Below, piece by piece: positions 25,060 through 32,142 of a stretch of DNA of 32,142 nucleotides. The stretch comes from Anaerolineae bacterium (GTDB taxonomy: Bacteria; Chloroflexota; Anaerolineae; B4-G1; DUEL01). Each line of letters starts with the position of its first letter. The first letter of the stretch is position 1. The position numbers and the translations under genes were made by a program. The stretch lies in NCBI GenBank assembly GCA_016931695.1, contig JAFGEI010000012.1, positions 1 to 32,142 of the forward strand, given 5' to 3'. Under the pieces are notes generated by a model. It did no database searches and was not told the DNA's origin. It worked only from the letters and a program-made list of their open reading frames with translations.

Positions 25060-28000
25060 GCGCTGCAGTTCACGCGGCTTGCTGCGGCTCAGCTGGGTGA
25101 TGCGGTCGTTTGCATCTCGCAACCGCTGGCTGAGCACGTTGATCAGCGCTACGGCCAGGTCGGGTTGGCTGCGCACCAGGGCAATGAGCGGTTCACGGCG
25201 CAGCCGCAGGGTGAGCGTATCCTGGATGGCGAGGGCAGCGGCGGAGCGAGGAGAATCGCTAAAGAGGGACATTTCGCCAAAATAGGAGCGGGACTCGATG
25301 GTTGCCAGGCGGGTAACAGAGCCCTCGCGTTGCGCCTCGCGCTCGATGGCGACCCGGCCGTTGACGACGACGTAGAGCGCTCCGCCAGGGTCTCCTTCCC
25401 GGAATATCTGGGTTTCCCTGGGAAAGAACTCTTCTTCGCAGATATTGGCCAATACCTTGAGTTGCTCGATGGTCATGTTCTGAAAGAACTGGATCTCTTT
25501 TAGAAAAATGATCCTCTCAATCGTCGAAAGCATCATTTCCTCCTTGCCCGCCTGGCTGGCAGCGTCGACGTAGCCCACCATGCGGATCGCGGTCCGGGCG
25601 GCGACACGGACGTCGGCCACCGGATCGTTGAACAGTGCCTGGAGCAGGGAAAAGGTCTCCTCGGCCGAGAACAGAGCGCGACAGGGAGAGTGCGGCGCTT
25701 TGCCGTGTGCTGAAGGCTCGGTCAACGGGGTATGCGGTTGTTCGTCAGCCCCATCCTTTTTCTCCTCTTTGGCTGAGGGCTCGCCATCGCTCAGCCTGTC
25801 CAGCAGGTCCGCCGGCCGGATTCTGCGCCGCTCTTGCGCCGGCGCTTCCGGCTCTGCCGCGGCGGGAGGGGCCGGTTCCTCAATCAGCTTGCCCAGCAGG
25901 TCCGCCGGCCGGATTCTGCGCCGCTCTTGCGCTGGCGTTTCTGGCTCTGCCGCGGCGGGAGGGGCCGGTTCCTCGGTCAGCTTGCCCAGCAAGTCCGCCG
26001 GCCGGATTCTGCGCCGCTCTTGCGCTTCCGGCTCTGCTGCGGCGGGAGGGGCGGGGGGCGCGCTCTCTACGTGGCTGGACTGTTCGATCTCTCCCATGGC
26101 AAAGGCCATGATGGCCCGCAGCCAGGGGTCGTGGGGGGTGGCAAGCAGGTCGCGAATCGTCGTTTCCGTATCCGGGTATTCCATGTCCCAGTTCTCTTTG
26201 CTCACCTGTTGCAACTTGTCTATCGTGACGTTGGGGGTAAAGAGAGGGACGACCAGTCTGGCCATCTGCGGCGTTGTCAGCGCCTCCAGGGCCTCGGCGG
26301 CATTGGCCCGGACGTGCTCGTCGTTGCTGTTCAGGGACTCGGTGATGACTTCTACCGCGGACGGATCGTGGATGGAAGCGAGGAAATAAAAGATCTCGTC
26401 GATCAGCTGTTGATTTTGCTCCATGAGGGTGGTTTGCAGGATTGCGACGCTGGGATGGATGCTGCAGGGGGACATGGCGGCCCATTTTCCCCAGTGGGTA
26501 TAGATCATGCGCAGATTGGCCTGGATGTAGGCCTCGACCATGGAGTGAAAGCTCTCCCGCGAGATGCGGCTCAAGGTGACGGCGGCCATTTTCCGCTGCT
26601 GCAGGTCTTGGGCCTCGAGAGATGGGGAAAGGACGGGAACCACCGCTGGCCCGTTGCGCACCAGCGCCTCGACCGCCGCCTCCCGGATTTCCGTGTTTGG
26701 GTCGGTCAGAAAACGCAGCAGCACGGCGTGCGAGGCCGGCGTGTTGATCTGTTCCATCGTGGCCACCGTGGCCTGCCGGATGCGTTGAACGGGGTCGTGC
26801 AGCCGGGGTGACAGGTACTCGATCAGCATGTCGACGGTGCGTTGTTCGAGGCGGCCTTGGGCAAGTGCTTCGATGGCAATGGCCGATTCCGTCCGCACTT
26901 GCTCGGTGGGATCGTCCAGGTATTCAACCAGGTTGCGGATAAAGCGGGTGTCACCGACTTGGCCCAACACGCGGACCGCCCGCGCGCGGCGCTGGGGGTC
27001 TGGATCAGCCAGCGCTGCGGTCAGCACCTGGGCGGCGGAAGCGAGGTAGAAAAAGTCACCGGATTGGATGAGGACCGGGACGACCTGCATGCGCACGTCA
27101 AAGTCGGCGTCGCGCAGCATTTCCAGTGCCAGGGTGAGAAACTGCTCGCTTTGCGGGCCCGCCCACCGCTCCAGGGCGGCGATGGCGGAGCAGCGGACGC
27201 GCCCGCTGCTGTCTTGGAGGAATTCGACATAGAGCTGGCGCGCGGCATCGCTGCGCACGTCGGCAGCGGCGAGGATGTCGATGATCGTTGCCCGCATTCT
27301 GGCATCGCCGCTCCGCGCAACCTGGGCCAGGATGGGGACGGCCTGGTTACCGCCGACCTCGCTGATGAGCTTGGCGATAAAGATTTTGAGATCAGCATTG
27401 TCGCTTTCCTCGAGTTTTTTGGTCAGCCAGGTGAGCGTAGCATTGTCGATCACGCCAATGTCGGGAGCTGTGGCCAGTAGAAAGGCATAGTCTTCTTGCT
27501 CGAGGAGGTCGATCAGGGCGCGGGAGTACTGCCGGCGCACAAAGACCGTGCAGAGCAAAAAGGCGCCGGCAGAGACGCCGATGAGGATGCGGATCAGCAT
27601 GTGCTGGGGGTCAGATGGAACCAGCAGGAGCAGCAATCCGCCGACGAGAGAGCCCAGGGGGGCGACCAGGCCGGTGATAAAGGCGCGGGCGCGCCCTTTG
27701 ACCCGCAGGGGGACGGCGTTGTAGAGCAGGTTGTCCGTGGGCACGCGAAAAACGGTGCCGAAAATCTTTTGGTCGACATAGCTCAGCTCGGCGGTATAGA
27801 TCTGGGGCCGGCCAGCGAGGGCGGTGGAAGTAGCGACAGTGATGCCGCGAAAGATCAGGTAGGCGTTGCCCAGCCCAATCCGGCCGACGATGCGGCTCAG
27901 CAAAAAGAGCTGGATGGGCAGCATGATCAAGCTCGCCCAAGAACTCAGGCGCCCCAGGATCGTCGACAGCTCTGCGCTCGATGCGGCTTCGGCGCGAAAG

Positions 28001-28788
28001 ATCAGGCTGGTGTGGTACGTCAGCAGGGCGAAGAGGATTGTCAGCAGGAATCTCGTCAGGGCGGTCCAGCGCAGGAAAGGGGACTTGGAGACATAGTGGT
28101 ATCCCTCGCGCATGTTGCGGATGAAGGACGAGGACGGGCCATCTGAGGGGGCTGGCGCGGCGAGCGGGGGTGAGGCGGCGGCCTTTTTTTCGCGCAGCAG
28201 GTGTGGCGTCAGCCAGGTGAGCAGCCCCACCGCCACCAGGCTGCCGATCCACATAACGATGATGTCACGCGGTGCAAGTCTTTGGTTCAAATAGGTGAGT
28301 GTCCAACCGGCAATGATCACCGCCAGGCGCGAGGCAGTACCCAGCAGGGGAATGACCCGTTTCGCCGCCTGGGTGTCGTAGAAAGAGTTGACGTAGGTCC
28401 ACCATTGCAGGCCAAAGACTTGTTGGATCACGAGGGAGAGCAAATAGAGCGTCGGGTAGGCGATCATCTGCCACGTCGGCGTGAGCATCAAGCGGCCGAG
28501 GGCAATTGCCCCGGCGCTGGCGGCGCAGATGACGATCAACAGTTTGTTGTTGGGAACCCGGTCGACGAAAGGGGTATAAATAACGACGGCGACGATTGAG
28601 ATGATGGCGTTGGCGATAATGACCTGGCGGAGGTTTTGGATATCGACCTCGAACAGGAAAAGGGCCTGGACGCTGAGCTCGCCCCAGGTCATGCCGATCG
28701 TGAACAACATGCCGGTCAGGTAGAGAACCAGCAGGCGCGGCCATTCTGCCGTGCGGATATTGAACAGTTTGCTGAGCAACCGTATCAT
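25039..28788 (-). CDS. Nucleotide-transporter-like membrane domain + HEAT repeats + cyclic-nucleotide-binding domain
   Basis: 1249 residues in three parts. Residues 1-420 contain about twelve hydrophobic segments and a polar loop near 200-235, resembling the ATP/ADP translocase (Npt/Tlc) or MFS fold. Residues about 440-900 are a solenoid of HEAT-type helix pairs ('DPDPQRRARAVRVLGQVGD', 'DPTEQVRTESAIAIEAL', 'DPNTEIREAAVEAL'). After a disordered Pro/Ala/Arg-rich insert (910-1035) and one more HEAT pair, residues about 1090-1225 form a cNMP-binding domain: 'REGDPGGALYVVVNGRV' and the phosphate cassette 'YFGEMSLFSDSPRSAA' (E1172, R1181, the residues that contact cAMP/cGMP in CRP/PKA-type domains). 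A cyclic-nucleotide-gated transporter or membrane signalling scaffold is inference. The ATG at 28788 has only a weak GGA site. Confidence 0.8.
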   Translation of the reverse strand: MIRLLSKLFNIRTAEWPRLLVLYLTGMLFTIGMTWGELSVQALFLFEVDIQNLRQVIIANAIISIVAVVIYTPFVDRVPNNKLLIVICAASAGAIALGRLMLTPTWQMIAYPTLYLLSLVIQQVFGLQWWTYVNSFYDTQAAKRVIPLLGTASRLAVIIAGWTLTYLNQRLAPRDIIVMWIGSLVAVGLLTWLTPHLLREKKAAASPPLAAPAPSDGPSSSFIRNMREGYHYVSKSPFLRWTALTRFLLTILFALLTYHTSLIFRAEAASSAELSTILGRLSSWASLIMLPIQLFLLSRIVGRIGLGNAYLIFRGITVATSTALAGRPQIYTAELSYVDQKIFGTVFRVPTDNLLYNAVPLRVKGRARAFITGLVAPLGSLVGGLLLLLVPSDPQHMLIRILIGVSAGAFLLCTVFVRRQYSRALIDLLEQEDYAFLLATAPDIGVIDNATLTWLTKKLEESDNADLKIFIAKLISEVGGNQAVPILAQVARSGDARMRATIIDILAAADVRSDAARQLYVEFLQDSSGRVRCSAIAALERWAGPQSEQFLTLALEMLRDADFDVRMQVVPVLIQSGDFFYLASAAQVLTAALADPDPQRRARAVRVLGQVGDTRFIRNLVEYLDDPTEQVRTESAIAIEALAQGRLEQRTVDMLIEYLSPRLHDPVQRIRQATVATMEQINTPASHAVLLRFLTDPNTEIREAAVEALVRNGPAVVPVLSPSLEAQDLQQRKMAAVTLSRISRESFHSMVEAYIQANLRMIYTHWGKWAAMSPCSIHPSVAILQTTLMEQNQQLIDEIFYFLASIHDPSAVEVITESLNSNDEHVRANAAEALEALTTPQMARLVVPLFTPNVTIDKLQQVSKENWDMEYPDTETTIRDLLATPHDPWLRAIMAFAMGEIEQSSHVESAPPAPPAAAEPEAQERRRIRPADLLGKLTEEPAPPAAAEPETPAQERRRIRPADLLGKLIEEPAPPAAAEPEAPAQERRRIRPADLLDRLSDGEPSAKEEKKDGADEQPHTPLTEPSAHGKAPHSPCRALFSAEETFSLLQALFNDPVADVRVAARTAIRMVGYVDAASQAGKEEMMLSTIERIIFLKEIQFFQNMTIEQLKVLANICEEEFFPRETQIFREGDPGGALYVVVNGRVAIEREAQREGSVTRLATIESRSYFGEMSLFSDSPRSAAALAIQDTLTLRLRREPLIALVRSQPDLAVALINVLSQRLRDANDRITQLSRSKPRELQRLYDKLT
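25783..26049 (-). repeat. Three in-frame copies of a 93-base (31-residue) repeat
   Basis: Within the fusion gene the repeat unit encodes PPAAAEPE(x)PAQERRRIRPADLLGKL (residues 914-942, 943-973 and 974-1003). The matching DNA 'GTCCGCCGGCCGGATTCTGC' on the plus strand starts at 25807, 25900 and 25993, exactly 93 bases apart. The outer copy (914-942) is two residues shorter. The copies are nearly identical in DNA, which suggests recent duplication and possible length variation. Confidence 0.9.
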
Positions 28789-28835
28789 CGCAATCCGTTT
28801 GGCTCGGGAAGGCCCTTTGCAAATGAGGGCGATGG

Positions 28836-29570
28836 TTACTTGGGGCGTGCTCTGAACAGCCAGTACGTCCGGTAGGGTACGCGGTACTTTTCATGAAAAT
28901 CGGACAATCCGGCCGCCTTTAGGCCTTCCAGATATGTCCACAGTTCCAAAAAGTGGAGGTAGAAAGGGATCTCGATTTCGGCGATGATCTCATAGTTATA
29001 GTACCGGTCGAGCAGCCCAAATATCTTGCGCGGATTCGACGTCGATGGATAGACGAATACAATCCGCCCCTCAGGGGTCAGGTAATCAGGGCCTTGTTCG
29101 AGCAGCATTGTCGCGTGTTGCGTTCCGTCAGAACCGCTCAACATGATGGTTCCTGGGATGACCAGGTCGATCTCGCCGGGGTCCGGGAGACAGGGCGGGT
29201 TGGAGACGATGAGGGAAAAGCGCTCGTGTTCCTGGAGGGGGTCAAACATGGACCCCTGGCGAAAATCGATCTGCTCTGCGACGTTGTTGAGCTGTGCATT
29301 GTTCCGGGCGGTCTCGAGGGCTTGTTCAGATATGTCGACGGCGACGACGTGGCGCGCCCCCAGCATGGCAATGCCGATGGCGTAAACCCCGGTCCCGGTT
29401 CCCAGGTCGAGGGCCACATCGTCGGGCTTGACGTCCACGTTGCGCACCAGCAGAACGGAGGAATAGGCCTTTGGGGCATAGACCTGGAGTGGATCGTATT
29501 CCAGGGTCAGGGTCAGGTTTTGTCCCTCCCTTGTCAGCGGGATCGAAGTGTTGTGTAGTGGGCGCGACAT
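28836..29570 (-). CDS. HemK/PrmC-like class I methyltransferase
   Basis: 244 residues. SAM-binding motif I 'ALDLGTGTGVYAIGIAML' (53-70), an acidic end of strand 2 'VVAVDISEQALETA' (D79), and the N-methylating motif 'LIVSNPPCLPDPG' (N124, P125, P126). The NPP(Y/F) motif is typical of enzymes that methylate planar amides or adenine; here the fourth residue is Cys. There is no separate N-terminal PrmC helix bundle, only a short lead with 'LEYDPLQVYAPKAYSS'. A glutamine or small-molecule N-methyltransferase is likely; the substrate is unknown. GGGAGG precedes the ATG. It follows the sensor gene after 21 bases. Confidence 0.8.
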   Translation of the reverse strand: MSRPLHNTSIPLTREGQNLTLTLEYDPLQVYAPKAYSSVLLVRNVDVKPDDVALDLGTGTGVYAIGIAMLGARHVVAVDISEQALETARNNAQLNNVAEQIDFRQGSMFDPLQEHERFSLIVSNPPCLPDPGEIDLVIPGTIMLSGSDGTQHATMLLEQGPDYLTPEGRIVFVYPSTSNPRKIFGLLDRYYNYEIIAEIEIPFYLHFLELWTYLEGLKAAGLSDFHEKYRVPYRTYWLFRARPK

Positions 29571-29591
29571 GCGTTTTCCTCCCGTGTCTGC

Positions 29592-31625
29592 TTATTCACT
29601 GCTTTTCTCACCGCGCAGGTCTTGGGCTTTTTTGCGCAGCGATTGAAAGTAATCGGTCTCGACGATTTCAGCGACCTGGCGTTCTTTCTTCATCTCGTCG
29701 ATCTCGATGCGCAGTTGTTGGATTTCTTGCTTCAGCCGGTTCTCGCGCAGCTGGACCTCGCGGGCATTTTGGATGGCGATGGCGGCCTGGATGGCAATGC
29801 TCTCGAGGACGCGGAGGTTGGCCTCGGTAAAGCAATTGGCGTGGCGGTCGACGAACTCGATCGTGCCAATGATCTGATTCTTGTCCTTCAGCGGCACGCC
29901 GATGTAGGAACGGGGTTGGACCCCTCCCCAGTTCCGGCTTGGATCGGCCATCTCTGCAGACAGGACATCGTGGATCAAGACGCCGGACTCTTGTTCGAAC
30001 AGGCGGGCGACGGCGCCCTGGTCCGTGCGGTAGGTGCGATTGCATGCCAGGTCGCTGGCCTTGGTCGACCCATCCATAGCAATTTCGCAGCTCAATTTTT
30101 TTGTCAGTTTGTCGTACAGGCAGATCTCGCCGGTATCAAAGCGCATGATGTCGCTGATCGAGAGCATGATGTCGCGCATTGTTTCTTGCAGGTCGACGCT
30201 CTCGCTGATCTTTTGCCCGACGGCATAGATCGTGCGCAGTTCAGCCATCCGCGCGCGCAGGGCGACGACCATGGCGCTGAACACGCGGGCCAGGTTGCCG
30301 ACCTCGTCGCCCTGCTGGCACACGTTGTCAATGTCCTCGGGCTCGAACGGCTCGTCGCTTTCGACGCGCTGCGCGGCCTGGGCCAGTTTACCGAGGGGCC
30401 GGGCGAGGGTGCGGGAGATGAGGGTGGAGGCAACCAGGGCCAGGGCCGCCATCAATGCCAGGATGATCAGGCCCTGTGTTTGCAGTTGGGTGATGGAGCT
30501 CAAAAAAATCTCTTCCGGCATGTCGACGACCACCATAAAGAGGTGGATGGGCTGCTGGGTGTAGCGGTTGACGCGGAAGGGATCGAGCACCGGGGCATAT
30601 CCGACCACGTGCCACGCGCCGTTGCACTCGCCATCTTCGGTCAGCGGCTCCTCAATCGATGCCGGGCGACAGTAGCGAAAGCTGCCCGATTTGCCGGCTA
30701 CCATCGCGCGCAGCAGGTGGTCGCCCAAGGGTTGCGCAGCAGGGATAGCCTGTGGCAGGCGGACCTCCTTGGTGTTGGGGTCACAGACCGGCAGCATGTT
30801 GGGACAGTCGCCGCCCAGCAGCCGCACCGATTCGATTTCGTCCAGGACTTGCTGGTCGGTGATCTCCCCCAGGCTGTGATAGAGCCATTCAGTTTCGTCG
30901 TCCGAGTGACCGACGATGATGCGATACTCGTCCAACAGGTAGACGTCCATTGCCTGGCGTTCTTCGGCAGTAATGTCTTCGCTTTCAGCTGCCAGCGAGC
31001 TTTTGAGAATCTCGGTGATGAATATGCCTTGGATGCGGGTGGCAATGGCGCCAATGACCTCGTCATCGACGACGACGGGGGCGGAGGCGTTGATGCCCGG
31101 CGTGTCCGTCGTCCAACCGACCTGGATGCCAGAAGTGAACTGCTCGCCCCCCAGGGCGGATTGGACATAGTCGCGAAAGAGATAGCTGCGGCCGACGATG
31201 TCGGGGTTGTTGTGGGAGACGACGGTGCCTTCCAGGTCGTAGAACCCGACCAGGTCGAGGGCGGGATCGGCGGCGAGGAGGTTGGCGACCACTGTGTCGA
31301 TGGTCGCCTGTTGCCCCGCCTGTTCCTCTTCTGTCGCCGCGCTGAGAAAGGCGATAACGTTGGGGTCGCTGGCGGCCATGCGGATCACATAGTGATTGTC
31401 GATGAGGAATTGCTCGATGCGCTCGGCCGTGCTAATGGCAAGCCGCGACAGGCTGATTCGCGTCTGTTTGATGATAATGTCAGAACTGGTGCGGGAGCTG
31501 AGCATTGTCGAGATGACGAGGGGAACGAGCGAGAGAAGCAGCATAAAGACCAGCAGCTTGGTGGCGATGCGCCAATGGCGCAAGTCAAAAATCTTGCGCA
31601 GGACAGAGACTTTTGTTTTTTTCAT
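29592..31625 (-). CDS. Membrane sensor: dCache-HAMP-GAF-coiled coil without an output enzyme
   Basis: 677 residues from the ATG at 31625, which has GGAGG five bases upstream; an upstream GTG/ATG extension lacks such a site. TM1 (about 21-43) and TM2 (about 384-404) enclose a large extracytoplasmic double-Cache-like sensor (about 45-370; 'LDLVGFYDLEGTVVSHNNPDIVGRSY' region, and 'APVLDPF'). HAMP (about 404-458, 'RPLGKLAQAAQRV', 'GDEVGNLARVF') follows, then GAF (about 465-620, 'YIGVPLKDKNQIIGTIEF'), and a coiled coil ending 'RQVAEIVETDYFQSL' (about 621-668). There is no histidine kinase, GGDEF, cyclase, PP2C or MCP domain, so it must signal through a partner. The gene leads the minus-strand run and lies upstream of a cNMP-binding protein. 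Confidence 0.85.
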   Translation of the reverse strand: MKKTKVSVLRKIFDLRHWRIATKLLVFMLLLSLVPLVISTMLSSRTSSDIIIKQTRISLSRLAISTAERIEQFLIDNHYVIRMAASDPNVIAFLSAATEEEQAGQQATIDTVVANLLAADPALDLVGFYDLEGTVVSHNNPDIVGRSYLFRDYVQSALGGEQFTSGIQVGWTTDTPGINASAPVVVDDEVIGAIATRIQGIFITEILKSSLAAESEDITAEERQAMDVYLLDEYRIIVGHSDDETEWLYHSLGEITDQQVLDEIESVRLLGGDCPNMLPVCDPNTKEVRLPQAIPAAQPLGDHLLRAMVAGKSGSFRYCRPASIEEPLTEDGECNGAWHVVGYAPVLDPFRVNRYTQQPIHLFMVVVDMPEEIFLSSITQLQTQGLIILALMAALALVASTLISRTLARPLGKLAQAAQRVESDEPFEPEDIDNVCQQGDEVGNLARVFSAMVVALRARMAELRTIYAVGQKISESVDLQETMRDIMLSISDIMRFDTGEICLYDKLTKKLSCEIAMDGSTKASDLACNRTYRTDQGAVARLFEQESGVLIHDVLSAEMADPSRNWGGVQPRSYIGVPLKDKNQIIGTIEFVDRHANCFTEANLRVLESIAIQAAIAIQNAREVQLRENRLKQEIQQLRIEIDEMKKERQVAEIVETDYFQSLRKKAQDLRGEKSSE

Positions 31626-31692
31626 AATAACCTCCGGCGGCGGATCGGGTGTCGAGATTGGGAATGCGCCACCTGATCCGCAGTCGCATTGT

Positions 31693-31701
31693 ATTATCGC
31701 A
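31693..31701 (-). promoter_or_regulatory. Possible extended -10 element before the sensor gene
   Basis: Minus strand TGCGATAAT (31701-31693) matches an extended -10 (five of six in the hexamer), with no -35 box at the right distance. It would give a leader of about 60 bases. It competes with the candidate at 31738-31765. Confidence 0.3.
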
Positions 31702-31737
31702 GTGACGTACCTGCTCATCCCGTTTGGCCAAGAAAAT

Positions 31738-31765
31738 ACTATATCCCAATTTTGGAAAAAAGCAA
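31738..31765 (-). promoter_or_regulatory. Possible promoter of the sensor operon
   Basis: Minus strand TTGCTT (31765-31760), 16-base spacer, TATAGT (31743-31738; five of six to the -10 consensus), set in a locally AT-rich stretch. Predicted start near 31731, about 105 bases before the ATG. Confidence 0.4.
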
Positions 31766-31861
31766 GTCGGAAAGACAATTCGTAACAGATCGATTGCAAG
31801 ACCGAGGATCGCCTGCACGCTTCAGCTGTGCTCTATAGATTCTTGGTATCTTCTCAATACA

Positions 31862-31902
31862 TTGGGGGTTCGCGGGCGGCGAAGCCGCCCGCGAACCCCC
31901 AA
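31862..31902. repeat. 19-bp perfect hairpin, complete copy of the palindromic repeat at base 1
   Basis: The left arm TTGGGGGTTCGCGGGCGGC (31862-31880), loop GAA and right arm (31884-31902) are perfectly complementary. A C run and GTTTTTT (31913-31919) follow on the plus strand. The right half (GGCGGCGAAGCCGCC, then GCGAA and a C run) matches bases 1-28 of the window, so this is a dispersed repeat, REP-like or terminator-derived. A T tract at 10 or more bases from the stem is too far for a textbook intrinsic terminator. Confidence 0.85.
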
Positions 31903-31934
31903 ATTTCCCCCCGTTTTTTGAAAAGATACGATTC

Positions 31935-31962
31935 TTGCGTATATCAGGGGGCGTGGTACAAT
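31935..31962 (+). promoter_or_regulatory. Plus-strand promoter-like sequence without a gene in the window
   Basis: TTGCGT (31935-31940), 16-base spacer, TACAAT (31957-31962) with an extended TGG. The ten bases GTGGTACAAT are identical to those at the PPK2 promoter (minus strand, 10984-10975). It would drive a gene beyond the right edge or an RNA including the palindromic element. Confidence 0.35.
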
Positions 31963-32023
31963 GTATAAGTAGCTGTAATAACTCGGCTCGTGGCTAAAAA
32001 TTCTCAACGGGCGTATGCAAAAC

Positions 32024-32142
32024 TTGGGGGAGCGTTAAAAATCAGCCACGAATTACACGAATTAACACGAAAAAGGTAGAAAATTCGTGAAATTCGTGTT
32101 AATTCGTGGCAGAAATTCCGAGATCATCTAGGGCTCCCCCAA
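32024..32142. mobile_element. Palindromic MITE-like element with 10-bp terminal inverted repeats
   Basis: TTGGGGGAGC (32024-32033) and its exact reverse complement GCTCCCCCAA (32133-32142) bracket 119 bases. Inside, a 27-base arm (32045-32071, starting GCCACGAATTACACGAATTA) pairs almost fully with 32084-32110 (ending TTAATTCGTGGC) around a 12-base loop. Each arm is built of about three CACGAATT(A) units. There is no coding capacity. This fits a non-autonomous transposable element or a structured RNA/DNA element. The right boundary coincides with the window edge, so target-site duplication cannot be checked. Confidence 0.5.

Larger units (their letters stand above)
31626..32142. other. Non-coding right end of the window
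   Basis: 517 bases without a supportable gene. It is clearly richer in A+T than the coding regions and holds, in order, two possible promoters for the sensor gene, a long GC-rich perfect hairpin, a plus-strand promoter-like sequence with no gene after it in the window, and a palindromic element that ends at the last base. Short open frames here lack ribosome sites and run through the palindromes. Confidence 0.8.

Noticed and set aside
25783..26049. The three-copy repeat as a CRISPR array
   Set aside because: It is in frame in a large gene, the period is 93 bases without unique spacers, and the copies are contiguous.
29622..31676. 684-codon open frame opposite the sensor gene
   Set aside because: Caused by high GC and codon bias of the sensor gene; the product is compositionally odd and unlike any protein family I recognise.

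Overview
The window is GC-rich bacterial DNA with dense, mostly operonic genes. The gene types suggest a Chloroflexota member (Anaerolineae/Caldilineae-like): ABC-2/MoxR/DUF58 module genes, a nucleotide-transporter-like/HEAT/cyclic-nucleotide-binding fusion, and a GAF sensor with a 'VETDYF' coiled-coil tail. This assignment is inference; no rRNA or other taxonomic marker is present. I saw no tRNA, rRNA, CRISPR array or transposase gene.

Left part (1-12633). A secreted CAP-domain protein (+) faces a type IB DNA topoisomerase (-). The topoisomerase has the full eukaryotic/thaumarchaeal-like architecture, with N-terminal core, catalytic core, coiled-coil linker and C-terminal tyrosine domain, rather than the short poxvirus-like form usual in bacteria. 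From the divergent intergenic region a plus-strand run begins: two polytopic GT-C-like membrane proteins, then a tight catabolic-looking cassette of a metal-dependent cyclase/formamidase-fold hydrolase, a nitrilase-superfamily amidase, a CaiB/BaiF CoA-transferase and a D-2-hydroxyacid dehydrogenase. A PPK2 polyphosphate kinase (-) and a metallophosphoesterase with a large insertion containing a membrane hairpin (+) are transcribed divergently.

Right part (12622-31625) is a 13-gene run on the minus strand. In transcription order it encodes a dCache/HAMP/GAF membrane sensor without an output enzyme, an N5-glutamine-MTase-like methyltransferase, a 1249-residue nucleotide-transporter-like + HEAT + cNMP-binding protein with a three-copy 31-residue repeat, a large exported/membrane protein with a glutamine-amidotransferase-like region, an ABC ATPase, two paralogous ABC-2 permeases, an N-terminal-membrane coiled-coil protein, a HAD-NUDIX fusion, an M3 oligoendopeptidase, a MoxR AAA+ ATPase, a DUF58 protein and pseudouridine-5'-phosphate glycosidase. 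Many junctions overlap or are only a few bases apart, which suggests translational coupling. The ABC, coiled-coil, MoxR and DUF58 genes look like one cell-envelope module with two house-cleaning enzymes inserted in it.

The right end (31626-32142) is non-coding. It holds promoter-like sequences, a 19-bp perfect hairpin whose half-copy also opens the window at base 1, and a palindromic element with TTGGGGGAGC terminal inverted repeats that ends exactly at the window edge. Several promoters can be read by eye. Two of them (before the first membrane glycosyltransferase and the 771-residue membrane protein) place the -10 hexamer 6-7 bases from the ATG, which predicts leaderless transcripts.
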